Origin: Cristatella mucedo
Taxonomy: Eukaryota > Bryozoa > Phylactolaemata > Cristatellidae
Direction of reading: 5' to 3'
Assembly: GCA_009760855.2 (NCBI GenBank)
Contig: WPIO01000007.1
Span: 11,266,001-11,330,000 of the forward strand
DNA length: 64,000 nt
Shown: one piece after another, positions 29,700 through 41,349 of the stretch
How positions within the stretch are numbered: the stretch's first letter is position 1
Layout of the letters: each line of letters starts with the position of its first letter
Position numbers and translations under genes: made by a program
The notes under the pieces: model-generated
Database searches by the model: none
What the model saw: the letters and a program-made list of their open reading frames with translations, nothing else
What the model was told of the DNA's origin: nothing

Positions 29700-29922
29700 G
29701 GATGTGCTTATGCGTGCTGACACTTTTGCTCGCTGCCACTAACCACACTTGCATGCTGAACCTAAGTATGTCAATCCTAACCATGTTTTTCTTGTCGTTA
29801 ATCAGCATGATACCACTCACCATTAGATCGTGTTTCCTTTGCAGCAAATGTAAAGCGCCTAAAAAGAGATTGAGTTCTCTGAGGGCGCTTTATCAAGTGT
29901 ATTATTATTATTGTTATTATTC
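29700..29922 (+). mobile_element. LINE-A 3' UTR and tail
   Basis: Begins GTGCTTATGCGTGCTGACAC and ends with hairpin AAAGCGCCTAAAAAGAGATT ... GGGCGCTTT and ATT repeats. The next, longer LINE-A starts directly in this tail. Confidence 0.8.
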
Positions 29923-29924
29923 TA

Positions 29925-31975
29925 ACGACTTCCAGCGAGCTTCCACCTTAAAACTGATGTCGACGATAAACCATCTCCTCAACCGTTCCCGGGTTAGCTC
30001 CTTACTTGATGATCCTTGTGATGATCTAGCCGATCGCTTCTCTCGATTCTTTGTGCAGGAGATAGACAAGATCAGGGAATCCATCCCTGCGATGACAACC
30101 TTCCCACTAGAATGCTGTTCCTCGGTTCCTGGCTGCGCCTCAATGTCTGCATTTAAACAGGTCACTAGTGATCTAGTCCTAAAGCTCGAAACTCAATCAA
30201 AGAAGACAACAAGTCCACTGGACCGTATTCCCACTGTCCTGCTCCTACGTTGCATTGATCTGCTGCTGCCATGCATAACCAACATCATTAATATGTCATT
30301 AGCCTCAGGTCAGGTCCCAGCACCTTTCAAAAAAGCTGTAGTCAGGCCACTTCTCAAGAAAGCTACACTAGACCAAGAGAACTTAAGCAACTACCGCCCA
30401 GTCTCCCTTCTACCATTCCTATCAAAGACACTGGAACGGGTCGTGGCAGACCAGCTGAACTCGTATATCGAAACCTCACACCTTGCTAGTAAGTTCCAGT
30501 CTGGCTTTAGAGCTAATCACTCCACAGAGTCAGCATTGCTTCGGGTATACAACGACCTACTTAGGAATGCAGACATGGGTAGAGTGTCTCTTCTTGTTTT
30601 GCTCGATCTTTCGGCAGCTCTTGATACCATCGATCACAAAGTACTTCTAGAGCGCCTCTCATCTCGCCTGGGCATCACTGGCACTGCTCTGCAGTGGTTC
30701 AGGTCCTATCTCAGTGGGAGACTCCAGAGTGTTGACGTGAATGGACAAAGATCATCTGAAGTACCTCTAAAATATGGAGTACCTCAGGGCTCTGTGCTAG
30801 GTCCGGTCCTTTTCACCGTTTATACTCTCCCTCTCGCTGATGTGATTGCCAAGCACAATCTAGGCTTTCACTTCTATGCGGATGACACTCAGTTGTATCT
30901 TTGCTTTGATCCCTCCCAGCCTTCGAGCACCTCAAATTCTCTCAACTCACTTGCTGCATGCATTGATGACATCCGATCATGGATGGCAGCAAATTTTCTA
31001 AAACTAAACGATGATGATAAAACTAACTTACTAGTTATGGGCAAACCTAGTGTTATTCAGAAATTGGAAAGGCTGACTTTCAAAATTGGCTCTGCCAGCA
31101 TATTCCCAGTTGAATCAGCTCGAAATCTAGGTGTCATATTCCAAAGCGACCTCTCGTTAGACGACCACATCAGCTCCACAGTCAAATCAGCCTATTTTCA
31201 GCTTCATAACATTGCTAAAATTCGGGCTTGTTTAGATAAGGATACCACGTCCAAGTTGGTCCATGCATTCGTGACATCTCGTCTCGACTTCTGCAACTCA
31301 CTGCTTACTGGCCTACCAGCATGTGCGATCAGGCGATTGCAGCTGGTGCAAAACTCTGCAGCTAGGCTTGTCTGTCGTGAGCGTCGCAGTTGCCACATTA
31401 CTCCACTTCTCGCCGACCTGCACTGATTACCAGTCAAGCAACGGATTGACTTCAAGGTTTTGTCGCTCACTTTTAGGTCTCTTCATTCTATGGCTCCAGC
31501 CTATCTTTCAGATATACTACCCCATCAGGCAAAGCATCGTACCACTCGCTTTTCGGAATCCAACAGTCTAGAAATACCTCGTACAAACCTGAAATCCTTT
31601 GGAGACCGTGCATTTAGCTCGTATGCTCCCACAGCCTGGAACTCCCTCCCGACCTGCATCAGAACATCCCCTGACCTGACCACATTTAAAAGAAACTTAA
31701 AAACACACCTATTTAGGACAGCATTTAGTGGGTCCTTGTGATTCGTCCTCGATGTGCTTATGCGTGCTGACACTGTGCATGCTGCCACTAACCACATTTA
31801 CATGCTGACCCAGTGCATGTAACCCCTAACCATGTTATTCATTTTGTTTGTTTTTCAAGCATGATTTTACTTACTATTCTATTGCGTATCACTTTGCAGC
31901 AAATGTAAAGCGCCTAGAAAGAGATTAAGTTCTCTGAGGGCGCTTTATCAAGTGCAATATTATTATTATTATTTA
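29925..31975 (+). mobile_element. LINE-A with near-intact reverse transcriptase
   Basis: L2/CR1-type non-LTR retrotransposon, 5'-truncated (no endonuclease). The frame is open from about 29928 to 31739 except for one stop at 31424-31426, where other copies have the Trp of '[11 protein letters not shown]' (TGG to TGA). RT blocks seen: 'NYRPVSLLPFLSKTLERVV', 'GFRANHSTESAL', 'LLDLSAALDTIDHKVL' (catalytic Asp), 'GVPQGSVLGPVLF' from 30776, 'FHFYADDTQLY' with YADD at 30875-30886, then the C-terminal 'GDRAFSSYAPTAWNSLP'. The UTR hairpin AAAGCGCCTAGAAAGAGATT ... GGGCGCTTT and ATT repeats end it at about 31975. The RT would copy the element's RNA at the nicked target. Best family reference in the window. 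Confidence 0.95.
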
Positions 31976-31979
31976 TTAT

Positions 31980-33480
31980 AAACTAGAATAAAATGGCAAT
32001 TCGCAGCTAAAATAAGAATTACAGCCTCACACCTTAGGCTCGGTGTTGAAATTTCATAGCAATAACACTATGTTTTAATTTTATCTTTTTTCCAGGCTTG
32101 TTATTTCCCAATGGATGAAGAGATCACAATTTATAATACCTTCCTTATTCACGATTTCCAACGATCTAAATATCGACTAGCCCTTTCCCAATTCAGTTTA
32201 GTTCCAGCTACATTGAGTGGATACATATATGCCATTTCTGAGATTGTATAACTAGGTTTCAACCGTCCTACAGACGTCTTTTGCTGCATCTGAACTTCGA
32301 GGAAGCATCAGCCGTGTGAAACGTACAAGGCATATTTTGAATAAATTCCGGGGATCAACACTTTCGCTGAACACATATTTTCACGTGAAGCAGCTACAAA
32401 AAGCTTTGAAAGATAAAGACAGATACTGTTGCTAGAAATTTTAAGCCAAATTTGTTAATAAGTGAAATAAATTAATCGCGATAAAATGATTAAATTTATT
32501 CATTATTGAAATGCTACTTTTTTCTATAGTATGCTGGTATAGAAGTATAGAGGTGTAAAAGCAACGTAATTAGCTATCTCGAGAACATAGTGGAGACTGG
32601 ATGGGTATTCAAGCAAATGCTATCTGTGCATGGTAGACCATTCAAAAAATCTATCAAGAATGCAATTTCAGAAGTGGGAGCTGAGCTAAGAATCTCATAT
32701 TAGACCAGCAAAAAATACTTGAATGACCCGACCAGAGATATTAATCTCACGAAGTCAGATACCGAACTTATCTTTGTAGCACTGGGCAGAGAGGTTAAGG
32801 TCTTTAATGACCGAGGTCGCGGGCTCAAGCCCTGCTGCATAAGCTATGATACATAGCAAAGCTCTAATGCTCCATAATGGAAACAAGTACCCGTCTCTTC
32901 TTTCATAAAATCTACACTTCTTAGCCGACACTGAGCTGTATTTACCATACAGTTCGCCTTTCAGCCACCACCATCAGCTGCGGTGAACGACACCCCAGAA
33001 AGCAAGCTTTGCATGCATTAAATCTTGGATATCGACTAATTTCCTAGATCGCTAGAATGGCGATAAACTGGACGCCAGCTTTAATGACACCTTAAGTGTC
33101 TGGATTAAAGCTTTGCACTCTTAATTAGCAGAGTGCAGTTCGACCGTAACGCACCATACATTTTTATGTCCTCTTTGATGACTGCTTGTATCAGTTTAAT
33201 TCAGATTACTGTTCTACTAATCCACAGCTAGTCACCCAGTCGACTCCTGAACAGGATTAAGGACTACATCATGCAGCGGCTGGTGCTGTCTAGCTACTGG
33301 TACTGTCTACACGTACTGATAAATTTTAGCTGGGCTACCGTAATGAGCCATGAAGCCTTAAACCCTAGCCGTGAATGTAGATCCCCAGGAAAATCAGGCA
33401 CGCATGTCATATTCTGAGGGAGCTACGATGGCTCTCGGTTGATCAATGAATAGAGCAGTAATTCTCACTCTTATGGATTG
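31980..33480. other. Mostly unassigned, AT-rich
   Basis: No gene found. One tRNA-like SINE head lies at 32775-32860 (see that entry). Confidence 0.35.
32775..32860 (+). mobile_element. tRNA-derived SINE head, decayed
   Basis: GGCAGAGAGGTTAAGG (A-box-like) and CGCGGGCTCAAGCCCTGC (B-box-like), spaced as in the other SINEs here. The tail is not recognisable. Confidence 0.5.
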
Positions 33481-33489
33481 CCGTGGCAT

Positions 33490-33748
33490 GGCTTTTTCAT
33501 ACCTAGCTCAACTACTACATTAGTTTTGGCCGCTTTGTGCCCATTTGTCCCGAGCTGCTATTTCAAGCTACTTACTACCTCAACTGCTCTCCTGACTCAA
33601 GCTATACTTCCCACTTTCTCTTCGTTACTCGAGATGAAGATGACACCAAATGCAAACGTCGATTAGGTTGAGCTCGCTATAAAAAACTCGCCTGCATAAC
33701 ACCCAACATACTCTCTGGAGTTACAAAGCTGTAGTACATTAATGAGCC
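33490..33748 (+). mobile_element. LINE-B 3' end, decayed
   Basis: CCGAGCTGCTATTTCAAGCT, CTCAACTGCTCTCCTGACTC, CTTTCTCTTCGTTACTCGAG and CTCTGGAGTTACAAAGCTGT are recognisable relative to the copy at 16.9 kb. Confidence 0.65.
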
Positions 33749-33749
33749 A

Positions 33750-34755
33750 TGCTCTGACCAATTTTTCATTTCGACCATAGGTGAGACCAATGTACATGTA
33801 CTTCTAACCATGTAGTACTTGTTGACATCGAGCTACAACTGATCATTTGTTCTCTTTTCCAGCACGCCCTAAGTGATTAGACAAGTTTGGAGGACATTAA
33901 TTACATCAATATATTATTACTCACGTATTGGCCATCACAGGTGCACCGCCATTTTGCTTTCAGTGACACGTTAACTTTTTTGAGTTACACCCACTTGGTC
34001 TAGTTTATTAAGTATGCTTAGGTCACTATCTTTGTAGTATCAGGTGCACTGCTGACAGAGGCTCTCATTCTTCAATCTAATCACTGTTACAGATGTACAC
34101 ATTTAAACTGTAACATATAGACTGGCATCTTTGCCTGCAGGGAACAGTAACTACCTTAAGCTGGACTGGCCAAAACAAACCTTAGCTCTTAACTGTCAGA
34201 AGCCTATTGCATAGCCTTGGACGGTGCTGATGCCAAATTGCTTTTCTGACCGGGCTCAATCAAACAATTTCTCAGCTAAAAAAGGAACCGGCAGTAATCC
34301 TGTATTTTCTCAGGTGTTCCATAAGCTGCCTGTGACAAAAGAAAAACTAACGACTTTACGTATAATCAGGTTACGATCGTGAACTTAATTTCCAAGAAAA
34401 CTTACTAGTGACTAGCTATCCCACAGATAAGCTACTTTAATGACTGAATTAGTTACACAAACCTTACTCTAAATTAAAATAATAAGATTCTACATTATGC
34501 ATTTCCAAGGCACACGGAAAACAGTTAAACAGTAACTACACTAGCCTGACAGAACCTACAGTGGATGTAGGTTATGCATAAATGAGGTTAAGACAAAAAA
34601 GACTCAACAACAGACCATTATCACACACTTGCTTCACTTGGAAAAATCTTGCATGATTAGCACAAGACTGCTTCCATCGAATGAGGTAGCAGACCTGGGG
34701 ACGGAAGGGGTAGACCCGAACCGAGAGCCGCCTTGGTCACTAAACTTCGTAAGAC
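33750..34755. other. Unassigned
   Basis: No repeat or exon recognised. Confidence 0.35.
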
Positions 34756-34761
34756 ATTTGC

Positions 34762-34885
34762 CGAGCTGGTTAGGTTCAGCGGTCAAGGTGATTGCCCCGA
34801 CTAAGGTCGTGGGCTCGAACCCAGAGGCACATGTGAAGCACCTGAATAGATTCTGTCGCACGCTATACAAACGAATTATATACAC
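34762..34885 (+). mobile_element. SINE-A, tRNA-derived
   Basis: GAGCTGGTTAGGTTCAGCGG (A box region), GTCGTGGGCTCGAACCCAG (B box) and ACATGTGAAGCACCTGAATA, then a partly deleted hairpin and GCTATACAAACGAATTATAT. Confidence 0.8.
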
Positions 34886-35160
34886 ACATCTCGAGCTTTA
34901 GGTACCAAGAACAGCTTACAACGCATTTTTGTCGGAATATCTTAAAAGGACAGAAACACAAACTATGCTGACCAAGCTATCAATGCGACTAATGGCATGC
35001 AAACAAAGCCAAGCACCGAAAACCAGTTTCCTCTTCGTACCAATAGCTGCGACTTAGTCATACAGCTTAGATGGCCAAGCTGTAACCTCTAACTACCGAT
35101 AGCAAAAGGAATTCAATGTATCAAAAGCAAGTCAAACGCAAAGATATAAAACATCTGTAT

Positions 35161-35224
35161 TTAAACCTCTTGCAATTCACGCAATCGACGAACAGCTGAT
35201 CTGACGGTGGCACCAGCCGACGTG
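35161..35224 (-). CDS. RPL37A: RPL37A exon 4 (C-terminus)
   Basis: Acceptor TTTTGCAG; the first base completes a Ser codon. Encodes '[20 protein letters not shown]' and TAA (35163-35161). Confidence 0.96.
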
Positions 35225-37132
35225 CTGCAAAATTAGATAGGAACGTCAGTAAGCTAGCCAGCTCAAAAGCTGCAGGAGAGCAGTAAGCACTCGCAACTCC
35301 AGGAACCTACCTGTAGGCATATGCTCCTCCAGCTACAATCTTTCTACAGCTTTTGCAAGCCCAGATGCCAGCTGCCTTGCGCTTCATTGCTTCCTACAAG
35401 GAGGATCACAACACTGGGTGACAAGATGAGCAATTACAAGCAAAAGCACTAAACTACTTGCTGGACAGTTGGTAACTATAATAGAACGATAACAGATTTG
35501 TATACCCCTGCCAGAACAATCTATTTCATGGCATTTTTCACATACTCTAAAGGAAGCATGACTATATGGTTAGTAATAGCACGCACAAAGATGACATGGC
35601 TAGAGGCGACATGTACAGTATGCAATAACAATTAGTCAGCACTTTGAAGCACAAATCACGAGAACCCAAATATTGAGACAAATAAGTACACTATTAGCCT
35701 TGAAAAAAACAGCCAATTCAGGGGACACGTGAAGTTGATTTCTAGGTTTTGGGAGCATACGAACAACAGCCTCCGAAGGATTTGAGGTTTACATGAGGTT
35801 TAGCTAAACAATTTGATTCAGAAAAGCAGGTGGTATCTGTCAGGTAGACTGGAAGCAAAGAATGGAGCCTAAAAGTGAGTGACAGAACCTGTAAGTCAAT
35901 GCGTTGCTTAACTGGGAGCCAGTGCAGGTTGGCGAGAAGTGGCATCTTCAACACTCACGACCGACAAGCCTAGCTGCCGACTAACTAATCGACTGACTGC
36001 ACATGCAGGCAGCAAACAGTGGGTAGCCGAAATCGAGATAGTATGTTGCAAATGCATGGATCAATTTTGTGTAGTAACTGTCTAAAGCAAGCCCGAATTT
36101 TAACAACGCTATGTAGCTGCAATTAGGCAGACCTGGCAATGGTTGTCTAATGAAAAGGCAATTGTTGAACAGGACACATAGATTTTGTATAGATGCAATA
36201 GAGATGCTAGCAGAACCGACTTTGAGATTTCTCATTTCAGTGAGACTTAATTTGCAAATAAATAGTAAGTTGGTTGTCAATCAATTTGAGAAGTTGGCCG
36301 GAATCTATGTGTGGATGTCATATAAATACATGCACTCCTTAGGCAATGGGCTCTGGCAAATTATTAGACAAATAACACAACTATTGTCTTTATAAAGCAC
36401 TGCAAGCACGATCAAATGGTTAGTGGTAGCATGCTCAATAAACAGCAAGAATAACTAGGCAGTGGGTTTTGGGTAAATTAGCCACAAATATCACAAGCTC
36501 TTTTTTAAACCCAAGCACACACGAACATCAGTCAGGCCAAAACAACGGCGGCACGGCAAGCTGGTAGTAACAAGTCAGAGCATAAACACATCAGGACGTA
36601 CCAAGACTTGGGCTTGCGCTGCCGCGATTATCAACTCTAGTTTACTGGGACCGGAGTACGCAATACGTTGCAATTATACATTGCACAATGCATTTGCAAT
36701 GTTAAATGGGGCTCGCACAAGCCCGTACCTTTCCGCAAAAGCTGCAGGTGTATTTAGAATGCTGTGTTATTTCCATTTTCTTAACCATCTTCCTCAAGCT
36801 CGCACCATATCTGGTACCATACTTTCCGACGATTCCAACCTTCTTGGTACGCTTAGCCTGAAAACGGTGTTAAAATGCCAATGTTTCTCGCTAGTACACA
36901 TTCGGTGATCACAACCAATCGCTGAAAAAGGAATCAAGACCTGTGCCTGTAGGAACAGAGTACAAAAAACCGAAAAACCACGGTCGGCATGTATTAAGAA
37001 CTGCAAGCTCTTTAACAAAGCAATAGGTGTACATGAAAACTTGTGTTACCGCGGTGATGATAAGCATCAAACGGACATAGACGTAAGATGGAAACGATGC
37101 AATACGAAGAGCACATCCGCGGTACCCACCAT
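35161..37132 (-). CDS. RPL37A: 60S ribosomal protein eL43 (RPL37A), complete
   Basis: Zinc-ribbon protein of the large ribosomal subunit. Coding exons on the - strand: 37132-37130, 36857-36729, 35393-35311, 35224-35161. They sum to 279 nt, i.e. 92 aa plus stop, exactly the vertebrate length. The product starts [19 protein letters not shown], continues '[16 protein letters not shown]', '[20 protein letters not shown]', '[19 protein letters not shown]' and ends 'RELQEV'. The zinc ribbon is CxxC (CSFC) ... CxxC (CKSC). All introns are GT-AG. The first follows the ATG directly, as in vertebrate RPL37A. The intron between the second and third coding exons carries LINE-A debris. No canonical AATAAA is visible in the first 60 nt after the stop. 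Confidence 0.97.
35311..35393 (-). CDS. RPL37A: RPL37A exon 3 (second half of zinc ribbon)
   Basis: Acceptor CTTGTAG, donor CAG|GTAGGT. Encodes '[20 protein letters not shown]' and 'AGGAYAY', with the second CxxC pair. Confidence 0.96.
35735..36300 (-). mobile_element. LINE-A-related fragment in RPL37A intron, decayed
   Basis: The - strand shows '[20 protein letters not shown]', 'LVHA'-like and 'VGSASI' blocks in order but with many stops and indels. A further UTR piece lies at 36395-36450. Since the element and gene share the strand, it is in sense orientation to RPL37A. Confidence 0.65.
36729..36857 (-). CDS. RPL37A: RPL37A exon 2
   Basis: Acceptor CGTTTTCAG, donor AAAG|GTACGG. Exactly 43 codons from '[20 protein letters not shown]' to 'CSFCGK'. 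Confidence 0.97.
37130..37132 (-). CDS. RPL37A: RPL37A exon 1 coding part (ATG only)
   Basis: GAGCC-ATG|GTGGGT: the start codon is the last triplet of exon 1. The next exon opens with the Ala codon, giving M-A-K-R. Confidence 0.9.
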
Positions 37133-37144
37133 GGCTCCTTCGGC

Positions 37145-37175
37145 TATCAGCTAGAAAGGAAGCTCCGACCGCGCA
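37145..37175 (-). promoter_or_regulatory. Probable start site with 5'TOP tract of RPL37A
   Basis: About 30 nt before the ATG the - strand reads CTTCCTTTCT (first C at 37162). Translationally regulated ribosomal-protein mRNAs in animals start with such a C plus pyrimidine tract (TOP), which LARP1/mTOR signalling reads. No TATA box is evident. The flank to 37260 is CpG-rich. Confidence 0.6.
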
Positions 37176-37179
37176 TGCG

Positions 37180-38485
37180 CCGAGTTATCGGTATTGCGCG
37201 ACTCGCTGTCACGTCCTCGTGGTGAGCCGAGTGTGCCGTTGTTTCTACGCCACTTGGTATCCAATTATTTTTTTGTCGTACAGTCGAGGTAAATAGTGAA
37301 CCGGACTTTTGGATTTACTTATATTGCACACTATCTACCGTTCTTAATGCTGTAATAGTGCGACGTAACGCTCATCTCGCGCTGAAGTCTCGACTTTGTA
37401 CTGTACTCAGCACGGCAAGCATAAATTGATAATCATAAGCCTTCTATTGCAGACTTTTCCCGTCTCTTTGCTGGATGTAAGTTTTTATAGGATGCAGCTC
37501 AATCTCTATGCAGTCTTGACGTCGTACGTGGGTCGATAGCCCTTACGAACTTATTGTATTTCAAATAGGTTGGGGATTGTTTCATATTGAGGGGTTATTT
37601 TTATTACCGCAGAGCATTGTTGCTTGTTTAAATGCTTACATAATCCTTCATCATTCACGTTGGTTTCTGTCGTGTCGTCTTTATCGACTGGGGGTATGGT
37701 GTGAGCAACTACAGGCCGGAAATGCCGTTGCATTTCGTATGCATTTTATCAAGAAAGTCGCTTCTCGTATACTCTTGCTGATTATTATGAGTAATAATTT
37801 TAGTGGGCGAGATAATTAAACTTCTAGCTTAGCATTCGTTCGTTGTGGCATGTAGGTTGTTCACCTGGCATGGATTCATAACTCATAGTAGGTGGCTGAA
37901 TTGCTGTTAAAGGCCTCATTCGTGCACAGCCTGAGCAGCCGTCATTAAGCTAGGCTCGGGGCTATCATTAATAGCCAACAACATGTTTATTTCTTAATAT
38001 TTAAAAAAAGAATCGGACCTTATACGGGGCTCTACTGTTCAGTACTGTTCTGTAGCTTTCAGTATTGGAATACCTAATAAGTGGGAGGGAGAGTACAGCT
38101 GCCCAGTAGTTAGACTCTGTTTTTACGCGTAACTAACAATGCAGGGCAGCAGTCAGTCTGCAGTGTAAGTAGGAGTATATCTCGATACTCTCGGTTGGTG
38201 GTGCTGTCCTGCAGGCTGCCGGTGCAGAAGGCATTCTAGTACATCTATCTTGATGTTGTCAGAAATATTGTTGCTATAACTTGCGTTTGCTATAATCTGG
38301 GTGTTCACTCGATCGTATAAAATTTTCAAAGAACTTCTAGCCTCGTAGGGTTGAGAGAATGTCCTAGTCCGCGGTGAGGAGCCCCTGTAAGATAGCTAGC
38401 CGGCCGCAAGCCAGCCACCCCAAGAGATGGGATTTCACTATTACACGGACCAATTTGAACACGTTATCCGCGGCTAAGGACATAT
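37180..38485. other. Unassigned intergenic sequence
   Basis: No exon or repeat recognised beyond the RPL37A promoter flank. Confidence 0.35.
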
Positions 38486-38489
38486 TTAT

Positions 38490-38610
38490 TATGTTAGTTA
38501 GTTTGTGGATGTTACACAGGAGAGTTTTCTATAGTGCTCTCAAAGCCTAAGCAGCTTTGCAGCGTATGTATAGTACCTTAAAAGAGATCAAGCTCTCTGA
38601 TCACACTAAA
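38490..38610. mobile_element. Adjacent LINE-B and LINE-A end fragments
   Basis: 38495-38548 (-) complement reads AAAGCTGCTTAGGCTTTGAG and TATAGAAAACTCTCCTG, the LINE-B end. 38550-38610 (+) has GTACCTTAAAAGAGATCAAG and TCTCTGATCACAC, a decayed LINE-A hairpin. Confidence 0.5.
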
Positions 38611-38834
38611 AAAACGTATTATGTTGCATTAAACATGACATTACTCTGTGTGTGCGTGCATGCACGCCAGTTTATGTATGTGTATATGTATATGTTCAGT
38701 CTTCAGTACCTTTATAGACAGTACATTATAATATTAATACATTTGTATGGTGCCCTTGTTGAGGAGTAAAAGAAATCACATACAAACTAGTGATTGTAGT
38801 GGCCATCTGGTCTTAAATCACATAATAATAGTAA

Positions 38835-39245
38835 TAATAATAATGACAATTGTTTTAGCTTAATAAAAAACTAAATCTTTATTCACTTTACATCTAATTA
38901 GCTGAAAAGTTAAATTTACCAATTCAGTAGCGAAAGCATTTTGGCCTAATGATGTGACGAACAGGTTGGCTTTTAGCTTCCTCATACCTGTCAAGTCAGA
39001 GGGTCATGACGTCAGTCAGCAATAAAGTCTAGGCTTCAGGAGCATACGAACTGAAAGCTGGTCTCAAATTGATTAGAGTTTGGTTAGAGGCACTGCTAAG
39101 CAATCAGAGCCACCGGAGTATGTGGCACAAAAAGAGGTCTGAGGAGTAATTATTTTAAGATAGACGAGTCGGTGCTAGAGAATTAAGGAACCTAAGTAAG
39201 TGACAGGATCTAAAAGTCGATGCAGTGCTTGATGGGGGCTCATGA
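38835..39245 (-). mobile_element. LINE-A-related fragment, decayed
   Basis: Reverse-strand parallels to LINE-A: 'GGAGCATACGAACTGAAAGC', 'TAAGTGACAGGATCTAAAAG' (the 'KVLSLTF' block) and 'AGTCGATGCAGTGCTTGAT' ('KQRID'). A second short piece of the same region lies at 39415-39500, beyond the SINE-B. Confidence 0.6.
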
Positions 39246-39249
39246 TGCC

Positions 39250-39405
39250 TGCCTGGTCGTGATAGCCCAGGAGGTAAGGTGCTCGCTCTTCACGACCGAC
39301 GTTGTGGGTCCGAATCCTGCAGAGGGTGATCCTTTATTGCCAACTACAAGCGGTGGTGATAGCCGTTAATGCTCCCCTCTTTCTATACAAATGAGGCTGT
39401 TAAAT
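39250..39405 (+). mobile_element. SINE-B, tRNA-derived
   Basis: TGATAGCCCAGGAGGTAAGG (A box), GTGGGTCCGAATCCTGC (B box) and the shared body CCTTTATTGCCAACTACAAG, then GGTGGTGATAG and TTTCTATACAAATGA. It sits between two pieces of LINE-A-related sequence. Confidence 0.75.
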
Positions 39406-39769
39406 CAGATAATGATGGGACCTTAAGCTAGTGATAGACTATTGAAGTCAATGTGTTACTTAATAGGGAGCCAGTGCAAGTCATCACTTGGAACGTGGCT
39501 GCACTTACCATCTGCATGAAGCAGCATGCTCAGTTCACTCCATGCCAGTATTTGTGCCGATGCATGTGAAGCAAAGGGGTGGGGGCCAGTGAGCTCTTGC
39601 CCCCTCCCCCTAACCCACCGAAAGTGTATGCAGAATGGCTTGCTCCTTGACTTGTCTACCAGTCTTTTAACAATTAGCTGGCTTCCTTTTGCTTGTTGCT
39701 AGTTGCTAGTTGGCAGGTTCCATCGACTTGACCCTGGCTGCACCTCTTTGTGCATTCCATGCAAACACA

Positions 39770-39945
39770 GCTGTTCCTCACAGCATTCTTTCAGTGTGAG
39801 TGATTTGTTGTTTGCATGCTTATGCTTGCTGAAATTGTTAATCGAATCACTAACCCTATGACATGCTTCCTTTCCTGCATCTATAAAGTGCCTAAAAGAG
39901 ATATAGTTCTCTTAGAGACTAAACGTTGCATTATTATGTCAAGTG
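39770..39945 (+). mobile_element. LINE-A-like tail, decayed
   Basis: CTTATGCTTGCTGAAATTGT, AAAGTGCCTAAAAGAGATAT and TTCTCTTAGAGAC, then ATTATTATG. UTR and hairpin only. Confidence 0.55.
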
Positions 39946-40359
39946 TCCCAGGACAGGCGTTACATTACGATAGAATTAATTCATTGCTATAGGTATGATG
40001 TCCGCATGAATATCTGTCGAAATATCCAGAAAATGGTGGAATAGACCTGGTTTCTGGTGTACAAGCAGAAATTTGCTTATTAGTAATGTCTGAATACGAG
40101 AACGTATGAAGTACATAAGGGTAAGGTTGGTACGTTTAAGGGGGTGGAGAAGAGGCAAGTAGCAGCCCTCTATGGTTAATATTTGTTACATAGATTTTCT
40201 GAAAGGCAGACAATTGCATATAGTAGCAAAACATCGTCATAATATGGCCACAGCTACTGTGGCCTATTCTATTCAGGTAATAAGAGCATGCATACATTGC
40301 CCACAGTATGCAAAAAGGTTTATTAACAGCTGCAAACAAACGAATGCAAGCTGTATACT

Positions 40360-41215
40360 GTTGGTTTGTATGCTTTTAGTATGCCAGGGGGCCCACCATG
40401 ACTTTACAGCATCCATTATATGCCCTGGCACAGAGGCCTCAAACTTTTGCCTTGTCTCCTCTGCTGTAGCATTCCACAGAGCCAGAATTTTACTGAAAGG
40501 TTTGCTATTGATATAGACTTATTGCCCTGCCTACCTCAACTGCCTCTTGACATCGTCCCAAAAATGTTATGCTGGGTTAATATTTGGCAACTGGCGGGGC
40601 CACTGCATCATCACTCCGGATTCGTCAAAACTCACTTTGCTGATTTGGAAGCATGCATAAGGTCGTGATCTTGCTGCCAAAATGATGACGATCAAGCCGA
40701 GTGTTGACATTTTGTAATATAACTGGCTTGACTACCTGAACTTAAATGGGTTGTCCATAATACCTTCGATCTGATTCATAGCTCCAGCACCTTTTTCAGC
40801 AAACCAACCCCAGATCATCACTGGTTTGCCACCAAAGTTCATAGTAGTAGGTTTAAGACAGTTATGCCGGTACACCTCATCTGTCTTTCGGCTAACTTTT
40901 GTGTCACTTTCCTGTGCTAAAATCCTGAACTTGCTTTTAGCAGTCTGTAAAGCAGAACTCCTGTCGTCCTCTATGCAATGGCCATGTTTGTTTGTGGGCC
41001 CAAGGTAAGTGGTGAGCAGAGGCTTGTATTTTGCAATCTGTCGGAAGTTCCCTCTGGTAACAAGCCTCCTACTTACTGTTTCTTTACTAATATCATCCCT
41101 ATTGCATTCTTTTAGCAAGGTCTCGAGGTATTGCAGTTTTATCCTGAAGTGTTACTAACTTTATGAGCTGGTCATCCCTGGCATCGGTCTATCATGGCCA
41201 GCCAGATCCAGTTGC
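40360..41215 (-). mobile_element. Tc1/mariner transposase remains
   Basis: The longest - strand frame (41118-40732) reads 'SKETVSRRL', then 'NFGGKPVMIWGWFAEKGAG' and 'IEGIMD', the block before the second catalytic Asp in Tc1-like transposases. Further left, after stops and frameshifts, 'QWPRQLPNINPA' and 'HFWDDVKRQL' correspond to the family's 'DWPSQSPDLNPIE' and 'LWD.LKR', and 'LWNATAEETRQKFEASVPGH' to its C-terminal end. The normally conserved catalytic Glu after NPI is lost. Terminal inverted repeats were not identified. Dead copy. Confidence 0.8.
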
Positions 41216-41349
41216 CGGGGCTACCGAAACCAGCCCCAGTGTAATTGTTGATATAGTGCATTGTGAATTTGGTGATTCTTACCTGCGCCGAATTTCAGGA
41301 TTGCCATGGTCTTGTTGATGCAGCAGTTTCAGCATCCCCTTTAACACAA

